Part shown: positions 27,201 through 42,200 of the stretch, one piece after another | How the letters are laid out: every line of letters begins with the position of its first letter | Position numbering within the stretch: the first letter of the stretch is position 1 | DNA from: Nectonema munidae | Lineage: Eukaryota > Nematomorpha > Nectonematoida > Nectonematidae | Direction: 5' to 3' | DNA length: 64,000 nt | NCBI GenBank assembly: GCA_030549495.1 | Contig: JAUIRK010000136.1 | Coordinates: forward strand, 248,001-312,000 | Made by a program: the position numbers and the translations under genes | The notes under the pieces: generated by a model | Seen by the model: only the letters and a program-made list of their open reading frames with translations | The model's database searches: none | Told to the model about the DNA's origin: nothing

Positions 27201-30200
27201 CGGAAAAAGATAAAATAAATTGGAATAAGCTAAAATAGAATAATAAAGTTAAAAAAGATCCAAAAAAGATAAAATCAAATTGAAAAAAATAGAATAAAAA
27301 AAACTAAAAAAAATTGAAAACAGATAAAATGAATTCGCAAAAGCTAAATGAGAATTTTAAAAAAAGATAAAATTTAGGTAAAATAGAACTATACATTATG
27401 AAAATACACACTATAAGATTTTCCTTTCTAGAAGCAAATTCTATCAACATCGGAAACAAGAGGTAAAGAAGGTCATAAAAGTAAGGTGATGAGAATTGAG
27501 GAGTATAATTAACTATTATAAAACAAAAGTGAAAGAAGAAAATCATTTTATTAACAATATATCATTTTTAGAGTAATAAAGCAATTTACATGTCAAACAT
27601 TCAGCCTTCTTGACTTTTCGTTGAAATAGTTCGAAAACTCTTTTAAGGGTCGAAAAACTTCTCTCACAGAATGCAGTGCTGATTCCTATTGTTAGAGCAG
27701 CTTGATACTCAAAAAATACTCAAGACAATTTTATAATATATTTATTGAAACTACCAATGTACCAAAAAAAGACTTCTTCACAAGCGCGCTTTATCGGATG
27801 TAATTCATTTAAAACTTATTTAAGCTTGAAAAATTGAGTGGAGAGGCTTGGAAAATTTAGTGGGGGGAGGGGGCTGAAGCCCCCAAAATAAATAGGGTGC
27901 GCGGGCCCTACTCTAATCCTCTAATGCAGTGTATATTGACCCTTTTTAGTTCAGGTCGCACTTATAGAACCAAAAAACTTAGAGAGGCTCTTTAGGGGTT
28001 AATATTTCTAAATATTCAAGCTGTGTAAATTGGATATAAAATCTGATATAATTGAAAATCAGTTAATAAAATAATTGGCATATTTAAAATTTCCATAATG
28101 GTGAATAATAAATTTTGAATTCAATCTCTTGTGAGTAAAAAGTTTATTGAAACACTAGATAATTTCTCGCTGTATTTTTACATTCAAGGTCAGTAATACC
28201 AGAACAATATTCTTCACATAGATATGGAGGAAGAAACAGCGATAAAAGAAGCAATGCTTTTTTTATTGAAGCTTCATTGCTAATTAATTTTTCAAATGTA
28301 GACAAAAAATATTATAAATATAGGAATATATTCTATGAAGCATCCGTTAAGAAAATCTGCTCTAATAGATGGATGTTTTATCTTAGGTCAAAATGGAGAA
28401 AAATACAGTGAATATGAAAGTGATGTTTCAAAAAAAGCTGTTAAACCAACAGGTATTGCAAACACATTTATAAAAGCATAACTATGTTGGATTGAAATAG
28501 ATTTTCTAAAAATCTTTCTCAATACATTACTGATTTTTATGTGAATCTAAAAATAATTTTAAGATATATTTTCTATTTATTGAGTAGTTGTTTACCTCAT
28601 ACTTATACCAATATCCTCTCCACTCCACATTCGTGGTATTTTGCTTTCCTAGCATTCCAATAACTTTGAAATCTGGGAAAAGTGGATTATTATTAAATAT
28701 TATAACAACTATTTTTATTGTTACAATGTAAAGGATTAGGAACAATTTTTGTTATTTATTTTGACTTATAGTCAGTCGTGTTGCTGTTTAATTATTCATT
28801 TTATGTCTTTTCAATTAAAACATATTCATCACAATCTCAAAGATATTTATTTTGCAAATAATAAGAATTATAATTGCTATACGTATATTACTTTATTTAA
28901 CAAATGTTATATTTTTTAATTTCTAATCCTAAATAAAATTTAAATATAACATCAAAAACTTGAAAAACTTTAGAATTAAAATAAAACTTTAAAAGAAATG
29001 CACAAATACTAATAGAAACCATGAAGATTATATACACGGTTGTCCACTGTATCCCGGGCTGACTAGCTTTAAGCTTTTCATATTTTGTCTCGTTAATATA
29101 CATGTAATATATGATAAAATGTCCACATCTATTCCAGAAGTTGAATTTAAAAGTCAGTTGCTATACACTCAAATGCAATCCAACATCAAGCCATATTTTT
29201 AATTTTTTTTTACAATATATTTTTTATATTAAGTGTATTTTTGTGTATCTTAGATTATTAATTATAGATAGTTAGTTAGTATAAGGAAATTAAATAAATT
29301 TTAACAGTTTATATTATTTAGTTATTTTCTTTGTTGGTTTAAAATAGTTAGAAATTTAAACGAACTTTTAATTTACTTACTCTATTGAAGTTTTTCAAAT
29401 TGATCATACTGACGATAAAGATGGTTCTCCAATCAATTACCGACCAATCATAAAGACAAGTAAGTTTTTCTCTTAATAATAATAAATATCATTTAACAAT
29501 TATATATTTTACTTAAAATTATTTTTAATAATGTAATTCATTTACAAACAAAAATATAGAATCAATTTTTTACATTTTGTTATATACTCTAAGTGGCTCT
29601 GGCCTTTGATGAATATATGGTACCATATATACATCAAAGATTCGGATATCTGCAAAAAACTTTACATCCTCTTAACATCCTCATTCGCGGATCATTCCCC
29701 AATAACATACACATCCGCGTTTTTCAAACATTTTCTTTTTTCTATATACCGCAAAGATTTTTTTCTAAATTTTTTAATTTTTACTTAATCCAAAATATTT
29801 AAAATACGTCTTTTTGATAACACATATACAATGACATCTTCTCTCCAAATTTTTAAGAAGTATGACACGTGCACTTGCTTAGAATAGCAATTATCATATC
29901 CCCAAACATATCCGCTAAAAAAATTAATTCTAACATCCGCGTACTCTAGGATGTCACATTTGTCATCCAGATCCGCATTCGCGTATACAAAAGTTTCACA
30001 TCCCATAAATCTATGGATGGATCATAAATATTATTTTCCATTTTAATAGGTGAATAATTTTAGAGGGGGTGCCTTTAATAATTTTAACGGGGCTTTTAAA
30101 AATAATCATCATAACTAAGGGTTATTATTAATGAAGTTAAACTTTTAGCCTCATACATTGAATTTTTAATATATTTCTATATATGTGTGCGTAAATGTTT

Positions 30201-33200
30201 TGAATATTTCTAAATGTTATGCTTGATAAATTTTTCTTACTTTGTTTTAAAAAGTTACTTAATTACTTAACTAGTTTTATTAGAATCAAAGAATATTTAA
30301 AAGGAGTTATTTTAACATTTTTTCAAATTTAGACGAAAATGATAAAAGAAAAGATACACATGGAAAATATGGCCCCAGCCATTCTCATACTTCCACTGAT
30401 AAAGGTAAACATTATCTTGAAAATTTCCTTTCATTTTCCGTGTTTCAGTCATCGTATTTAATTTTTTTCGAATCAAGTTATTCTAATAATGAGAGAGTAA
30501 ATTGAGAAATAAGGAATTTGATTTTTAAGATGGGATATTCCAAAAAATTTATCTTAAATGTTATATTGATTCTTTATTCATGCTCATGTAACATATCTAT
30601 GGTAATAATTTATAAATATATTATAAGAATATAACTAGAATTTATTTGGATTTATGAAAAGAAAATCAGCAATCCTGATATTTGTGTTCGGCATTAACCT
30701 CAGAAATTCCATACTGTATGTACTTAAAATTACCAAATAATTGAAAGTAGCTAGTCTATAAAAAGAATAAAATACTGAAATAAAGTTTTGGATGGAAAAC
30801 ATTTTTCAAAAATAAATGAAATAGATCCATTAGCATTTTTTAAGATAAAATCACTTATCACCAGATAACGAATTTTTGTTCTTTAAAAAATTCACAAAAA
30901 AAACAAACTTTCACTTTGATATAATTTGGAAATAATACTTATTTTGAACTATTTTAAATACAATTTTTCTTTAAACAAGTGGCTTATTTGGCCAGTTTTG
31001 TAACAATAAATTTTTAATTAATAAAAAAATGAACATAATTTTCCTTTTTTGATGAAAAAAATGGGTTTTAGAACATATCTTTAAAATCGATTCCTTACAT
31101 CTAATTGCCATCTCAAAACTAAGAAACTAGTAGCTTGGCTAGGGTTAATTAAGTATGGACAATGATATTTTTGAGTTGCTTTATTTTAATCCTAAAAAAA
31201 TAAGAACCAAAAGGATATCCTGAAATTTTAAAGTTTAGTTAGGTTGATATACATCAACTATTGTTTTAAGTTGTAAAATCAACTATTGTTTTAAGTTGTA
31301 AAAAAAAAGTAATGAGCAACCAAGGGCAAAATTAAAATTTTTAAATGGGGTTTTTAGTTATTCGTCAAATGAGGACCATTACAATCCTAAAATCTTAAGA
31401 TATACTCAATTTTTTCGGAACTCTAGTTTCAATGTTCTTGGAATGAAATTTTTATTTGTTTATTTTTCTTTTCTTTAAAAAATATATTTTAATATGAAAT
31501 ACTCTTAACTGATTATATCAATTGTATGTATATAATGTTTACATCATTTATTTAAAACTTGAACATTATAGGATCTGACTACGAAAAAGATTCAATCCGA
31601 GATTTTGGTAAAAAAGATTCCAATCAAAATAAAGAAAAAGAACGAGAAACCTCGAATTATTATCCATATAAAGGTAAAAAATCGAAATAAAACTTTTCAT
31701 GATGTATAATAAATTTATTTAATATTGCGAACACCAAAACTGCAAATATTCATGTAAAATAAAAATTAAAGAATTTCTTTGATAATAATTATTCTTTAAA
31801 AATGCAGCCTTCATTATTTTGTCAAGCGATTCAAATACTTTCTCATACATTTCTACATTAAAGTTACTGTAATATTAAGTTAAATATTTTTGAACTTTGC
31901 CAACAAAACTTCTTTATTTTTAAATGCCAAATACGAATATTAGAGAATGAATCAGATGTCCTTAAATCTTTGTCTTAACTTCCCTCTCCTAATCAACTAT
32001 AATAACTTTTTAAACAATTTTCTAATTGAGAAAATTACTCATGTTGACTATAATTTAAATAACAGAATTTGTAATTTTAGGATTTGCTTCATTCTTATCT
32101 CTTACTATTTTTTTGAGTAATCATTTATAAAAATGTGAACTATTACTCGTTATCTCTGTAATTACACCATTTTAAGTTATATATTGTTTTTTTTGCAATT
32201 CTATTTTGTCTTTTTGTCGTTTTCAATTCTATTTTGTCTTTTTTCTATTTTTTGTCTCCTTGCAATTCAATTTTTTCTTTTAAACTGGTCTTTTTGGAAT
32301 TCTATTACAGCTTTCTAAAACACCTGGGTTGACCTTAATAAATATTTTTTAATTTTCTTGGTTATATTTATCATATTTTTATATTACTTTGACATCTTAA
32401 AAAAAAATTTTAATAGACAGAAAGCATTTTTATAAATTAAAAAAAAAATTTTAACATTCTTTTATATTTATTATAGAACCTACTGAAGCATTAGAAGATA
32501 TTATTGATGACAGTAATTTAATTAATAATTTTCATTTAATTCTGTAATTTTTCTATCTTATAACTGATTTTATTTTCAATATATTTTTGAATTTTTAAAT
32601 AAGGCTAGTAAATTTTTTTCCAAAAGTATCCCAAATCTTTATAAATACTTCAATTTGTGGTAAATATTTCATAAAATAAGTTATTCCAAAATTTTATATT
32701 TTAAAAATTTCATTTAGTAGATGTATATTTGTAATAAAATTCAAACGAAATTTGATGAAAGATAAAGAACCATAAATCATAAAGTTTTTTTTACATCTTT
32801 TTTGTTAAAAATTTATATTTAAGCATTCTTTGCCTTTTCGGCATAAAAACTTAAAAGCACAACTTCCAAACACTTTTTATGTGCAAAGCCCATTTTTGCC
32901 CAGCGTGTTATAATCTGGCACAGGTGAATCGACTAATTCAAAACATTATATTTTTCAATGTTCATTATTTCTTCCTTGCTAACTATATTGGAGAGTGGGA
33001 GTATTGTCCATTTTTCAGTAATAAATGGAATATGTCAAAAAAATTAATCACCCCGTTCTTCCTTACTCTCCAAACTTCTTCATTGTTTTTCTTTCTCATT
33101 TTATGTTGTTTCAAAGAGTAAGGATAGTATAACGAGGGTAAATTGAGTTTTACAGGAATGAATTTTGCTCTAAATTATACTAATAGGAGTAATCTTTTTA

Positions 33201-36200
33201 GAGTATTAAATAGAGTTCTAGAATATTCACGTATTTTAGGATGTCCAGAAAAGGACACGCTGGGCAGATACGAGTACAATTTTTATCATTAGATATTTTT
33301 AAAAACGAACGCTGTTTTTTACATGATAAATTTAAGATTAGATTTTGTTAATATAGGGTTGCATGTCAAAAAAAAAGGGAAGGCTAGAAGACAGGCTTGT
33401 ATCCAAGACGGTTTCATTTCCCAGGATTCCTTTCAAATCTTTTGCCCCTCTTTTTGTTTTTATGCAAATTATTTCTTTTTTTACAGTTAAATCTTTATCC
33501 AGCCTTATAATAAACCCGGTTAAAATAAAGTTTTTATTCATACTTTGTTCTTAGATTTATAGGCAAACCTTTAAGGTACCACGTACTGGTAGGGGTAGAT
33601 GAAGGATCTAGTAAACTTATTTGTTTTTATATAATGAACATGCAGTGTAGTCAAGTTTCTACATTGAGATTTGAGTTTTTCAGATGCATCATCGATCATG
33701 GGAGGAGATAGAAAAAAAACCCACAAGGGGGTAAAATTAGATCAAACTGTAACAAGCCTTTATTTTTGATAGGAACAATTTAGGGTGTTTTTCTATAAAA
33801 ATAATGTGTTTTTTGGCAAAATTCAGAGACTATATAAATAACTGCCTCCAATTAAACAATATTCCAAGTGCATAAGTAAAAAAGGATGAAGGCAATTGCC
33901 ACTTTGCCCTCCTTTAGACCCCCCCCCCCCCTCCCAGCCCTGCATGAGTTTATAACTTGAACCCAAGGACCCACATTTGGAGGAGAGAGGGGCAAGAAGG
34001 TTTTTAGTCACCACTTCACATCATTTTGTAGTTTGTGCTATAAATATTTGATATAAAGCATGAATTGTTTATTAATTTATTTTAAAAGTTCTAAAAATGC
34101 ACACCTCTGAAAATTGTGTGTGTTGTAAAAAAAATTCCTTAAAATATTCTAGCAATTATATTTTTAAAATCTTGCTCCCATTTAAAAAAAGTTTTTTGTC
34201 CTCCATCTCAATAATTTTGTTCACAACTATTTTACTCATGTTCCATGAGAGAATATAATTAAAATTTAAAACTGCAAAAATTTTCAAAAGCATTACTTAT
34301 GTCTTTTGGAATACAACACTATTTAGCTTTCCAGCAAAAACTGTTTTATAAATTATATTAAATTTTTCTAATTACGTATTTTTAGTTAGAAAATGTTCAG
34401 ATCTTTATACGAGTTAATATCTAATGCTGAAAATGATTTAACAAAGTTATATTCCTGAAATATTTATTGAACCCCCAAACGCTATGTTTTGACAGATGAA
34501 GACTTAACTGATGAAGATAGTGGAGAATACATGGATAATTTAAGTAGTGGACAATTATTCGAAGAAGCAAATACAAACGCTATAGATACTTTGGCTAACA
34601 TCTTTGCAATCAGTGCGTAAGAAGTAAACCAATAAGATTTGGTTATAAAGTTTCGTGTACATGAACATGTGATGTTTATCTTATTCACTTTGCTTTTTAT
34701 CAAGGTAAATCTGTTTTCAAGTAGAAGAAAAATTGTACGGAAAAGTTGGCACACAAATTTTGAAGGTTATTGAAAACTTCTCTGAAGATAAAAAGAATTT
34801 ACCTTACTTCTTTTTTTGAGATTCTTTATTTTTATTAGAAAAATTAAACTTCTATCTTCAGGTTATAGGAACGTTTTCTTCATGTGCACATCAAAATTTT
34901 AATATAATAGTTGTCATATGGATGGACAACTATGTCGTAATATTACGCAATTCTGTTTATAGTGTTTTACCTTACAGAAAAGTTAAACGATTTTCAAAAA
35001 AAGAAAGTAAAAATATTGAAACCCTATATGCCAATTTAATTTTTCAGTATAATTCCAACATGGGAGGAGTATATCTTTTGAATCAGAATATAAATAATTA
35101 TAGAGTTGGAATAAGCGGTAAAAATAGTATTTTTCTGTTTTTACTTGGATTCTTGATGCAGCAATTTGTAATGCTTGGTATTTTCACAAAAAAACTATCG
35201 GATTGATTTGGTAAAGCTTCTTTGACTTTCGACACAATAGATGTAATAATGAAAAGAAAATGGAGGAAAAGAATCATTTAATTTCTAAAACCAAGAAAGG
35301 TAAATAATGTGAATTTGATGGCTGTTTAAAAAGACCAACTACTGAATGTGTTAAATGTGACATTGGACTTTCCGTCGCTTGCAATATTAAAGTATACATC
35401 AAATTAACAAAATAATAAAAAATTTTGTTATACATATTTCAGGTAATATTTCTCTTAAATTGTGTTGTTACTAAAAAAGATTAAACAGATAACAGAAACA
35501 TAAGAGAAATATATTCCAAATATTTTTTATATAATATCAAAAAAATCTATATGAATGCCTTCTGTGACACACAACATCAAAACGTTAAGCTCTCGGAGAT
35601 ACTCCACAAAGTTAGTTTATTAATTTTAGATAATTTGTTTTTGACTTGTCTTGACTTAATCCTATGATAAACTGTTTTTTTCATTTAAATATTTTTAGAG
35701 AATAAGCTTATTTAGATCCTATAGTGAAATTTTGAATTTTCTCCTAAATATTGTGTTAGGAAACTAGATTTCAAAATTCTTCTAAATTATTGTCAGATAT
35801 CAAAAAATTATTATAGAACATATAGAGTTACGATTAAATTTTAAAAAATAAAGTTTTTTTAGTAGGTATGATACATTCAATAAAAATCAAGTTCAGTTGA
35901 GATGCCTGTTAGAAGACACCAAAAAAAAGTAAAAAAAAATGCATTTTGCATCTTGGACCAAAATATTTTATTTTCTCATATCGAATAGTTTATATATTAC
36001 CAATCCAATTTTGTAAAAAAAGTTGTAAAATTAAATAAATCGTTGAAAAAAAGATTACTTTTATATCACTTTATTAAAAAATAATTCAATTGCAATAAAT
36101 TTGTCATTAATCTGAGCAGTGTGCCAAAAAATGGCACACCTATTTTTCGAGAGAGCGAACAATAAAACTTAAAAATTTTAATTGGTATTATAATTTAAAA

Positions 36201-39200
36201 AAGCACTTATAATATAGTTACTGAGTTTTATTTTTATTAAAACTCTAAATATTATTAAACTTTATTAACTAATTATTATTAAACTTTTATATTATATTAA
36301 AAAATTATTTTATTATGTTATTTTTATTAAAATTATGTTATTCAAAGTTAGATTTTAAATGATAAGTGATGTTCTTATGATTTTATATCCACCTAAGATT
36401 TAATAGTGTATAGAAATTTTCTTTTTATAGGAAATAATAATTAAACATTTTAAATATAATTAATTAAAATTTTTTAATTTCATAACTTTAAAAATATTAT
36501 ATTTTACATACAATATTTGATACATGCAAGAAGCAATGAAAGCAATCTCTTTTTCAAATACGATTGCTAATAATAATCTTCTTAAGAAGAACACTTTTTT
36601 CGTATTTTAGGTGATTTAAGTGATGATTACATAATTCCAGGACAAGAAAAACATATGAATAATGAAATTAAAGATGACTCTACAAATGGCAACAAAAAAC
36701 GTACAATATATTTTTATTCATTTCTTCTACGAAATATCTTCTTTCCTAGATAATACTATATTATTCGTTATAAAAGAACACTTCCCTTATTATCTGTGTG
36801 TCCAATGCTCCTTAAAATTTATCATACTATAAGTTAAGGGATATGTTTTACTTTTTTAGTTAGTTGATTTATTATAGAGTTAGTTATTTAACATTGGCTA
36901 CTCAAAATTAATTAGTTCATTAGTTTGAAAGAATTAAGTATTTAGTTTTACTCAATATAACTCCACGGTTAACTATCTAATATTTGTAAACACAAAAGTA
37001 TTATATTACTTTTTTATGTTTAAAATTTTCAAATTGATTAAAAAAATTTGGTTCGTGTTAATGTATTTGGTTGTATATATATTTAAAACAAAAATCCAAG
37101 ATAATAAAAAACAAAATATGATAGGACTATAGTATTTTATATTCTAATTTTATAATGGTTCTTAATTGTTTTTTGAGTTATTTATAGATTTTAGTTTAGT
37201 TTATTTTTTACAAAATTGAAACCAACCTTTAAAAAATAATTCAAATGAAAGAACTTCGATGTTTTTAAACCATAAATAGAAAACTAAACCCAAAATTCCT
37301 CTATTTAATTTTCAATATTATGATTTAATATAAGAATAAATATTTTTTTACAATTTTTATGAATATGTGCATATAATCATTTTTGATATTTATATTTAAA
37401 TATAAAGATAAAATACTACATTTTAAAGATGATTCAACTCAATTTTCTGAAGAAAAAATTAATAATGGGAAAACAATAATAAGTTAGATTTTTTTATATA
37501 TACTAATATCAACTCTATTTTAATGATTTTTCCGTAGGCAAAAAGGTTAACGGTGTTAGAGAAGATGATGATAGCTTGATGGATATTCCAAAACCGAGTA
37601 TGAAATTAATTTTCTTAAAAAAATTTAATTCTAAACTATTTAAAAAATTAGAAACTCCGTTCATCTTTCCTCCTGAAACTCCATCCGAGCAACAAAATGG
37701 TTACAAAACTTACAAACACGATAAAGTAACATTTATATACGTTTTTTGTTTGGCATAAATCTTTGAAAAGTGTGAAAACTTTGAAATTTTATTAATTAAC
37801 CTTAGAAGGACGGAGTAGGGCTTTTTTTGGCTATTAAATATTTAAAATCTCTTTTTCTGATAGAAAAATATAGCTAGTCGATATGCTAACTTGGTGGTAT
37901 TTTATTTTATTTTAATGGGTTTTAAAGATAAAAAGAAATATAAAATTTTCACCACATGAAAAAATATTTATAGTAATTTATACGAAATTTAAATTTAACG
38001 CCATCTAAAATTAATATGTTTTTATGAAAAACTTAAGTTGTAACCTTAAACAAGTTATAAAAATATAAATTTTGAAGTGGATTTCAAATTTAGAATTTTT
38101 TCTGAGGATTATTTTTGAAACACATGACGTTCGAAAATCATGTTTCTATTATTTCCTTCGCTTTGGGTATTATAGCAAGTCTTTCATTATTAGCTAATAA
38201 CAAAACAAACAAGCGTACGAATATGTAGTTTTGTGAAAAAAACTATATTGTTCAATATTCAAAACTTTGTTTTCATAAATTTGTTTTCCATAGTGCAAAA
38301 TATTATATATAAAAAATTAAAAAGAAGAACTATAATATTTTTTTTATTTACAAAGAAAAAAGAAGTAACAAAACAAACAAACGTATGATTATGTAGTTTT
38401 GTGAAAAAATTATGTTGATCACTATTCAAAACTTTGTTTTTATAAATTTATTTTTCTACAGTGCAAAATATTTTATAAAAAGTAAAAAAGATTTAAAAAA
38501 ATTAGAATAGCTTTTTAGATCGATTTGTTGAACAGCGCATGGTTGCGTACTTGAATAAAAAATGAAGAGAATGGACTCTTTATTGAATTTGTGTCATGGT
38601 ATTATCTGGGTAATAAAAGACACATCATACAACGCAGAAATAAATCAAAATATGATTTCAAACACAAAGAACTCTTACTTGATATTGATTTTTTATCGAG
38701 AATACGCATGCGGCTAGAGTGAACTCAATTGTTCAATTGACTACACGATCCATATATAATTGTCTACGCATTTGTTATCTTTTTTCTCACCACATTTGGT
38801 AAATAATTCCTTGGCATGAATGAAATAGTGAAGAAATCTCGTATAGATTACACAAAACTTTCTCTCTTGCTTTATTTGTGCATGTGTAATAATTCTTCGA
38901 TTTCTTGACAAGCTTCATTTGGATTTCCTAAGTTACTTCGCAAAATTTTATTATGAGCTCCTCAAGTTTTTATACAAGTAGTGATGAAGGAGAAACCTCT
39001 GGTTCTGACGTTTTTTCAAATAGTGAATATGAAATTCAAAATTCAGTTGATAGCGAAAGGCAAACAGATTCAAGCGATGAAGAAACGGCTCTTTGCGAAG
39101 ATGTGTCCCTTGTAGCACCAGATGGAACCCAATTTTTTTGGGAACTGAGAGAGATTTGTGGAAGAAGCTCATCAACTAATATCATCTCAAGTAGACCAGG

Positions 39201-42200
39201 TCCAAAAGATACGGCAAAAAATTTGAAAGATCCTTTGAAAATTTTTAATCTTTTTTTCACTGAATCTCTTTTGAACCATATTTTTGTCTGCACAAAAGAA
39301 AGAATGGAAGAAAACTACAAGTAATTTTCTATTAGAAAACATTATTTAGTTAAATTTTTTTTGTAGAAGTCCTAATTGTTTGTTGGAGAACCTCAAAAGT
39401 TTATATGAAAGATTTTCAATGGAACATTTGCTAGCATACTTAGCCTGTATTCTTTACATTGGGCAGTCTAAAGATCAGCAGATTGATGTCAAACATCTTT
39501 TTTCTGAAAAGTATGGAACCCCTTTTTTAAAAGCTGCAATCAGTAGAGACGTATTCATTCTTATTCGCACCTTTATAAGATTTGATTCAAGAACTACAAG
39601 AAATAGTTCAGATAAATTAGCTCCGATAAGATACTTACAAAATTTTTTCCTCGAAAATTTTCATAAATATTGGTCACCATCTAATTGCGTTACAATTGAC
39701 GAGCAGCTCGTCAAGTATAGAGGCAGGTCACCTATAAAAGTATACGACCCATCCAAGCCAGGTCGATATGGTATGAAAATTTATCACTGTGTAGACTCGT
39801 CCAGTTTTTTTGTTTTTTGCTGCGAAATTTATTAAAGTGGTTTAGTGGACAGGGATCATTTTAAACCCAAGATTGGTAAATATTTCTTGCTTACCGACCG
39901 GTATTGGTATTTATGCAGATAGGTTTTTTATGTCCCAGGATTTGTGTAATTGGGCCAAAAATCAAAACTATACAATCTGTGGTACGGTAAGAAGTAATAG
40001 AAGGTTCATGCCGCATGTAGTCCGTCCAGCGCATTTAAAAGGTCTGGGTTTGAATGATTGTGAGAGTAGATTTTTGTATTCAGAAACCTTTTCGTTAACA
40101 GTTTATATACCGGAAAAACATTCTAAAAAACTTCAAACCAGTCTACGTGTTATCTAGTCAACATCTATCACAAATAGATACTTTTGGGCCCAGAAAAAAG
40201 CCTCAAACTATTCTAGATTATAATAGGTTTAAATCTGGAGTAGATGTTTTTAACAGAATGGCAAGAAATTACAGCTGTTATAAGTCTTCTAGACGTTGGC
40301 CAGTTGCAATTTTTACAAATTTTCTTGATATTGCAGTTAATAATAGCTGGGTAATTATGAGAGCTAATGATTCAGATGCATACCCGTCAGTTTCAAGAGG
40401 AGGAAGAAAATGCTTTATAAAACACCTTTCTCTACTTTTAGCTGAAAAAACACCTTTCTCTACTTTTAGCTGAAAAATGCATGTTGATTAGAAGTCAAAG
40501 TTCATTTACTCGCTTATCTACCAGAAACTTATTATCTTTTTACGGGTTTTTTAATGTTGACGAGAACCCAACTACATCAGTTCAACGAGGATATTGTTCT
40601 TTTATTGATTGTAAGCCAAGAAAAAGGAAATTCATTTGTAAAAGCCATACTTTATTTATGTGTAAAAAGTGCAGAAACACATAATAATTGTAAATATTTA
40701 CGAATTTTTTATTATAATACTTGTGTGTTGTATTTTTATAATAGTTGAATAAATGTTAGTTCATTTTTTTTATATATTTGAAAAAAACTAAATATTAATC
40801 TATGATTAATATGCCTTTTTTGCATATGAAGTAGAGTTTGTTGAAATAATTTAACAAATAATATAATAGATGAATTTAAAAATTTTTCTTAAATATGTAT
40901 ATCTAATAAGTGTAAACGTTATGGAAGTTCGAATGCAATTTTTATTTTTATTATAGATGACGTTAACTAAAACAAACTCTTTTTTATTATAGATGGCGTT
41001 AATTCTAAAATAAGTTTTTTGATTTTTTTCGTATAAAAAATATGGAAACATATCAAACTGAACAAAAACATTCTTAAAAGGACTTTGATATGCTAAAGCT
41101 TTATTAAAAAAAAGAAATATACTTTTTTTAAAAATTGGAGTAAAACTCCCATTAACCGTCCTTAGTGTTGCTCTAAAAAGTTCCGTCCTGCTAAGGTTAA
41201 TTAAGTAAAAAGGAAGGTGTTTACAACCCCCGATAGCTGCACATGCACACTGAAATAATTTTCTTATGTTGAGAAACTGTGAATTGACATATTAAGATTT
41301 CGCCAACTTGTTTTGGAAAATTATAGGAATTGACAAATTTAGAATTTGCAAAAAGTGACAATGTCATTACCTCAAAAGGTAATAGCTTTTGTAATAAACA
41401 AAAAAATCTAATCTCGGATTTTTTTTGCTTACATTATTTCAAAATTAAAATTTTTCATATTTTAAAATTAAGTTTCCTGGTAAAAATGGCAATAAAAAGG
41501 ATAGTAAATCTAATATGGAAAGATTTTATCAAACACAACAAAAAGGAGCAGATTATGAAAAATCCGATAAGGAAAAAGTTTCTTGGAAGGATGACAATGA
41601 TGAAGACGCTCTTCCTAATTTGCCTGCCATAATCACCCCAAGTGTATGCAATTTCACTTTAACTTTAAATGAACAATAATTAAGTTAGTATTGCAAGCAT
41701 TTAATCTCAAATTATAAGAAAATGTTTGTTGAATTTAATTGGGGAGTAGGAGCAGAGGGGCCGCCAGAAGTTAACTTATGGAATGGGGCTCCATGGCGGA
41801 TGGCTATATATTGCATCAATCTTGGCTCTACACTTCGCGTAATTTAACTCGGGTAAATTAGGTCATGATAACTTCTTTACTTTGACTCCTAGTGAATTTG
41901 GTTGTGGTAATTTCACTTCTCTTTATTAAAATTAAATGACTAACCATCAACCTAGTTAGCTTAATCAACATCTAACTATCTACTAACTGATTACTAACTA
42001 AATAACCAACTAACTAATAGACCTAGATTGTTTATTCTTTATTTAGTTAGAAAGTAAGTTAGTCATTTACATGGACATTTCTATAGAGAAAGACGAAAAG
42101 CCAAACTAGTGAATTAACTCCCCATTAGATATTTTTAAAAAAATTTCTTGGAAACCATAGATAATTATTTTCAAATATAATTTAATTGTAATGTAACAAA

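Larger units (their letters stand above)
32513..34479. other. Intron without recognised exon
   Basis: Holds the inverted-repeat pair at 32897/33266 and the poly-C tract. An exon-like stretch after ttcag near 33684 (ASSIMGGDRKKTHKG) was considered, but its donor is phase 0 and the next exon would not join in frame. Confidence 0.4.

Noticed and set aside
33684-33740. Exon after ttcag (ASSIMGGDRKKTHKG)
   Set aside because: Its donor is phase 0 and cannot join the neighbouring phase-1 exons.
34496-34612. Phase 1-1 'exon' (DEDLTDEDSGEYMDNLSSG) that would fit the large gene
   Set aside because: The acidic LTDEDSG...DNL...QL pattern is the N-terminus of PGBD-like piggyBac transposases, and the next bases continue as piggyBac (KPIRFGYKV).
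36118-36138. Small hairpin gtgtgcca / tggcacac
   Set aside because: An 8-bp stem alone in a long intron has no supporting context.
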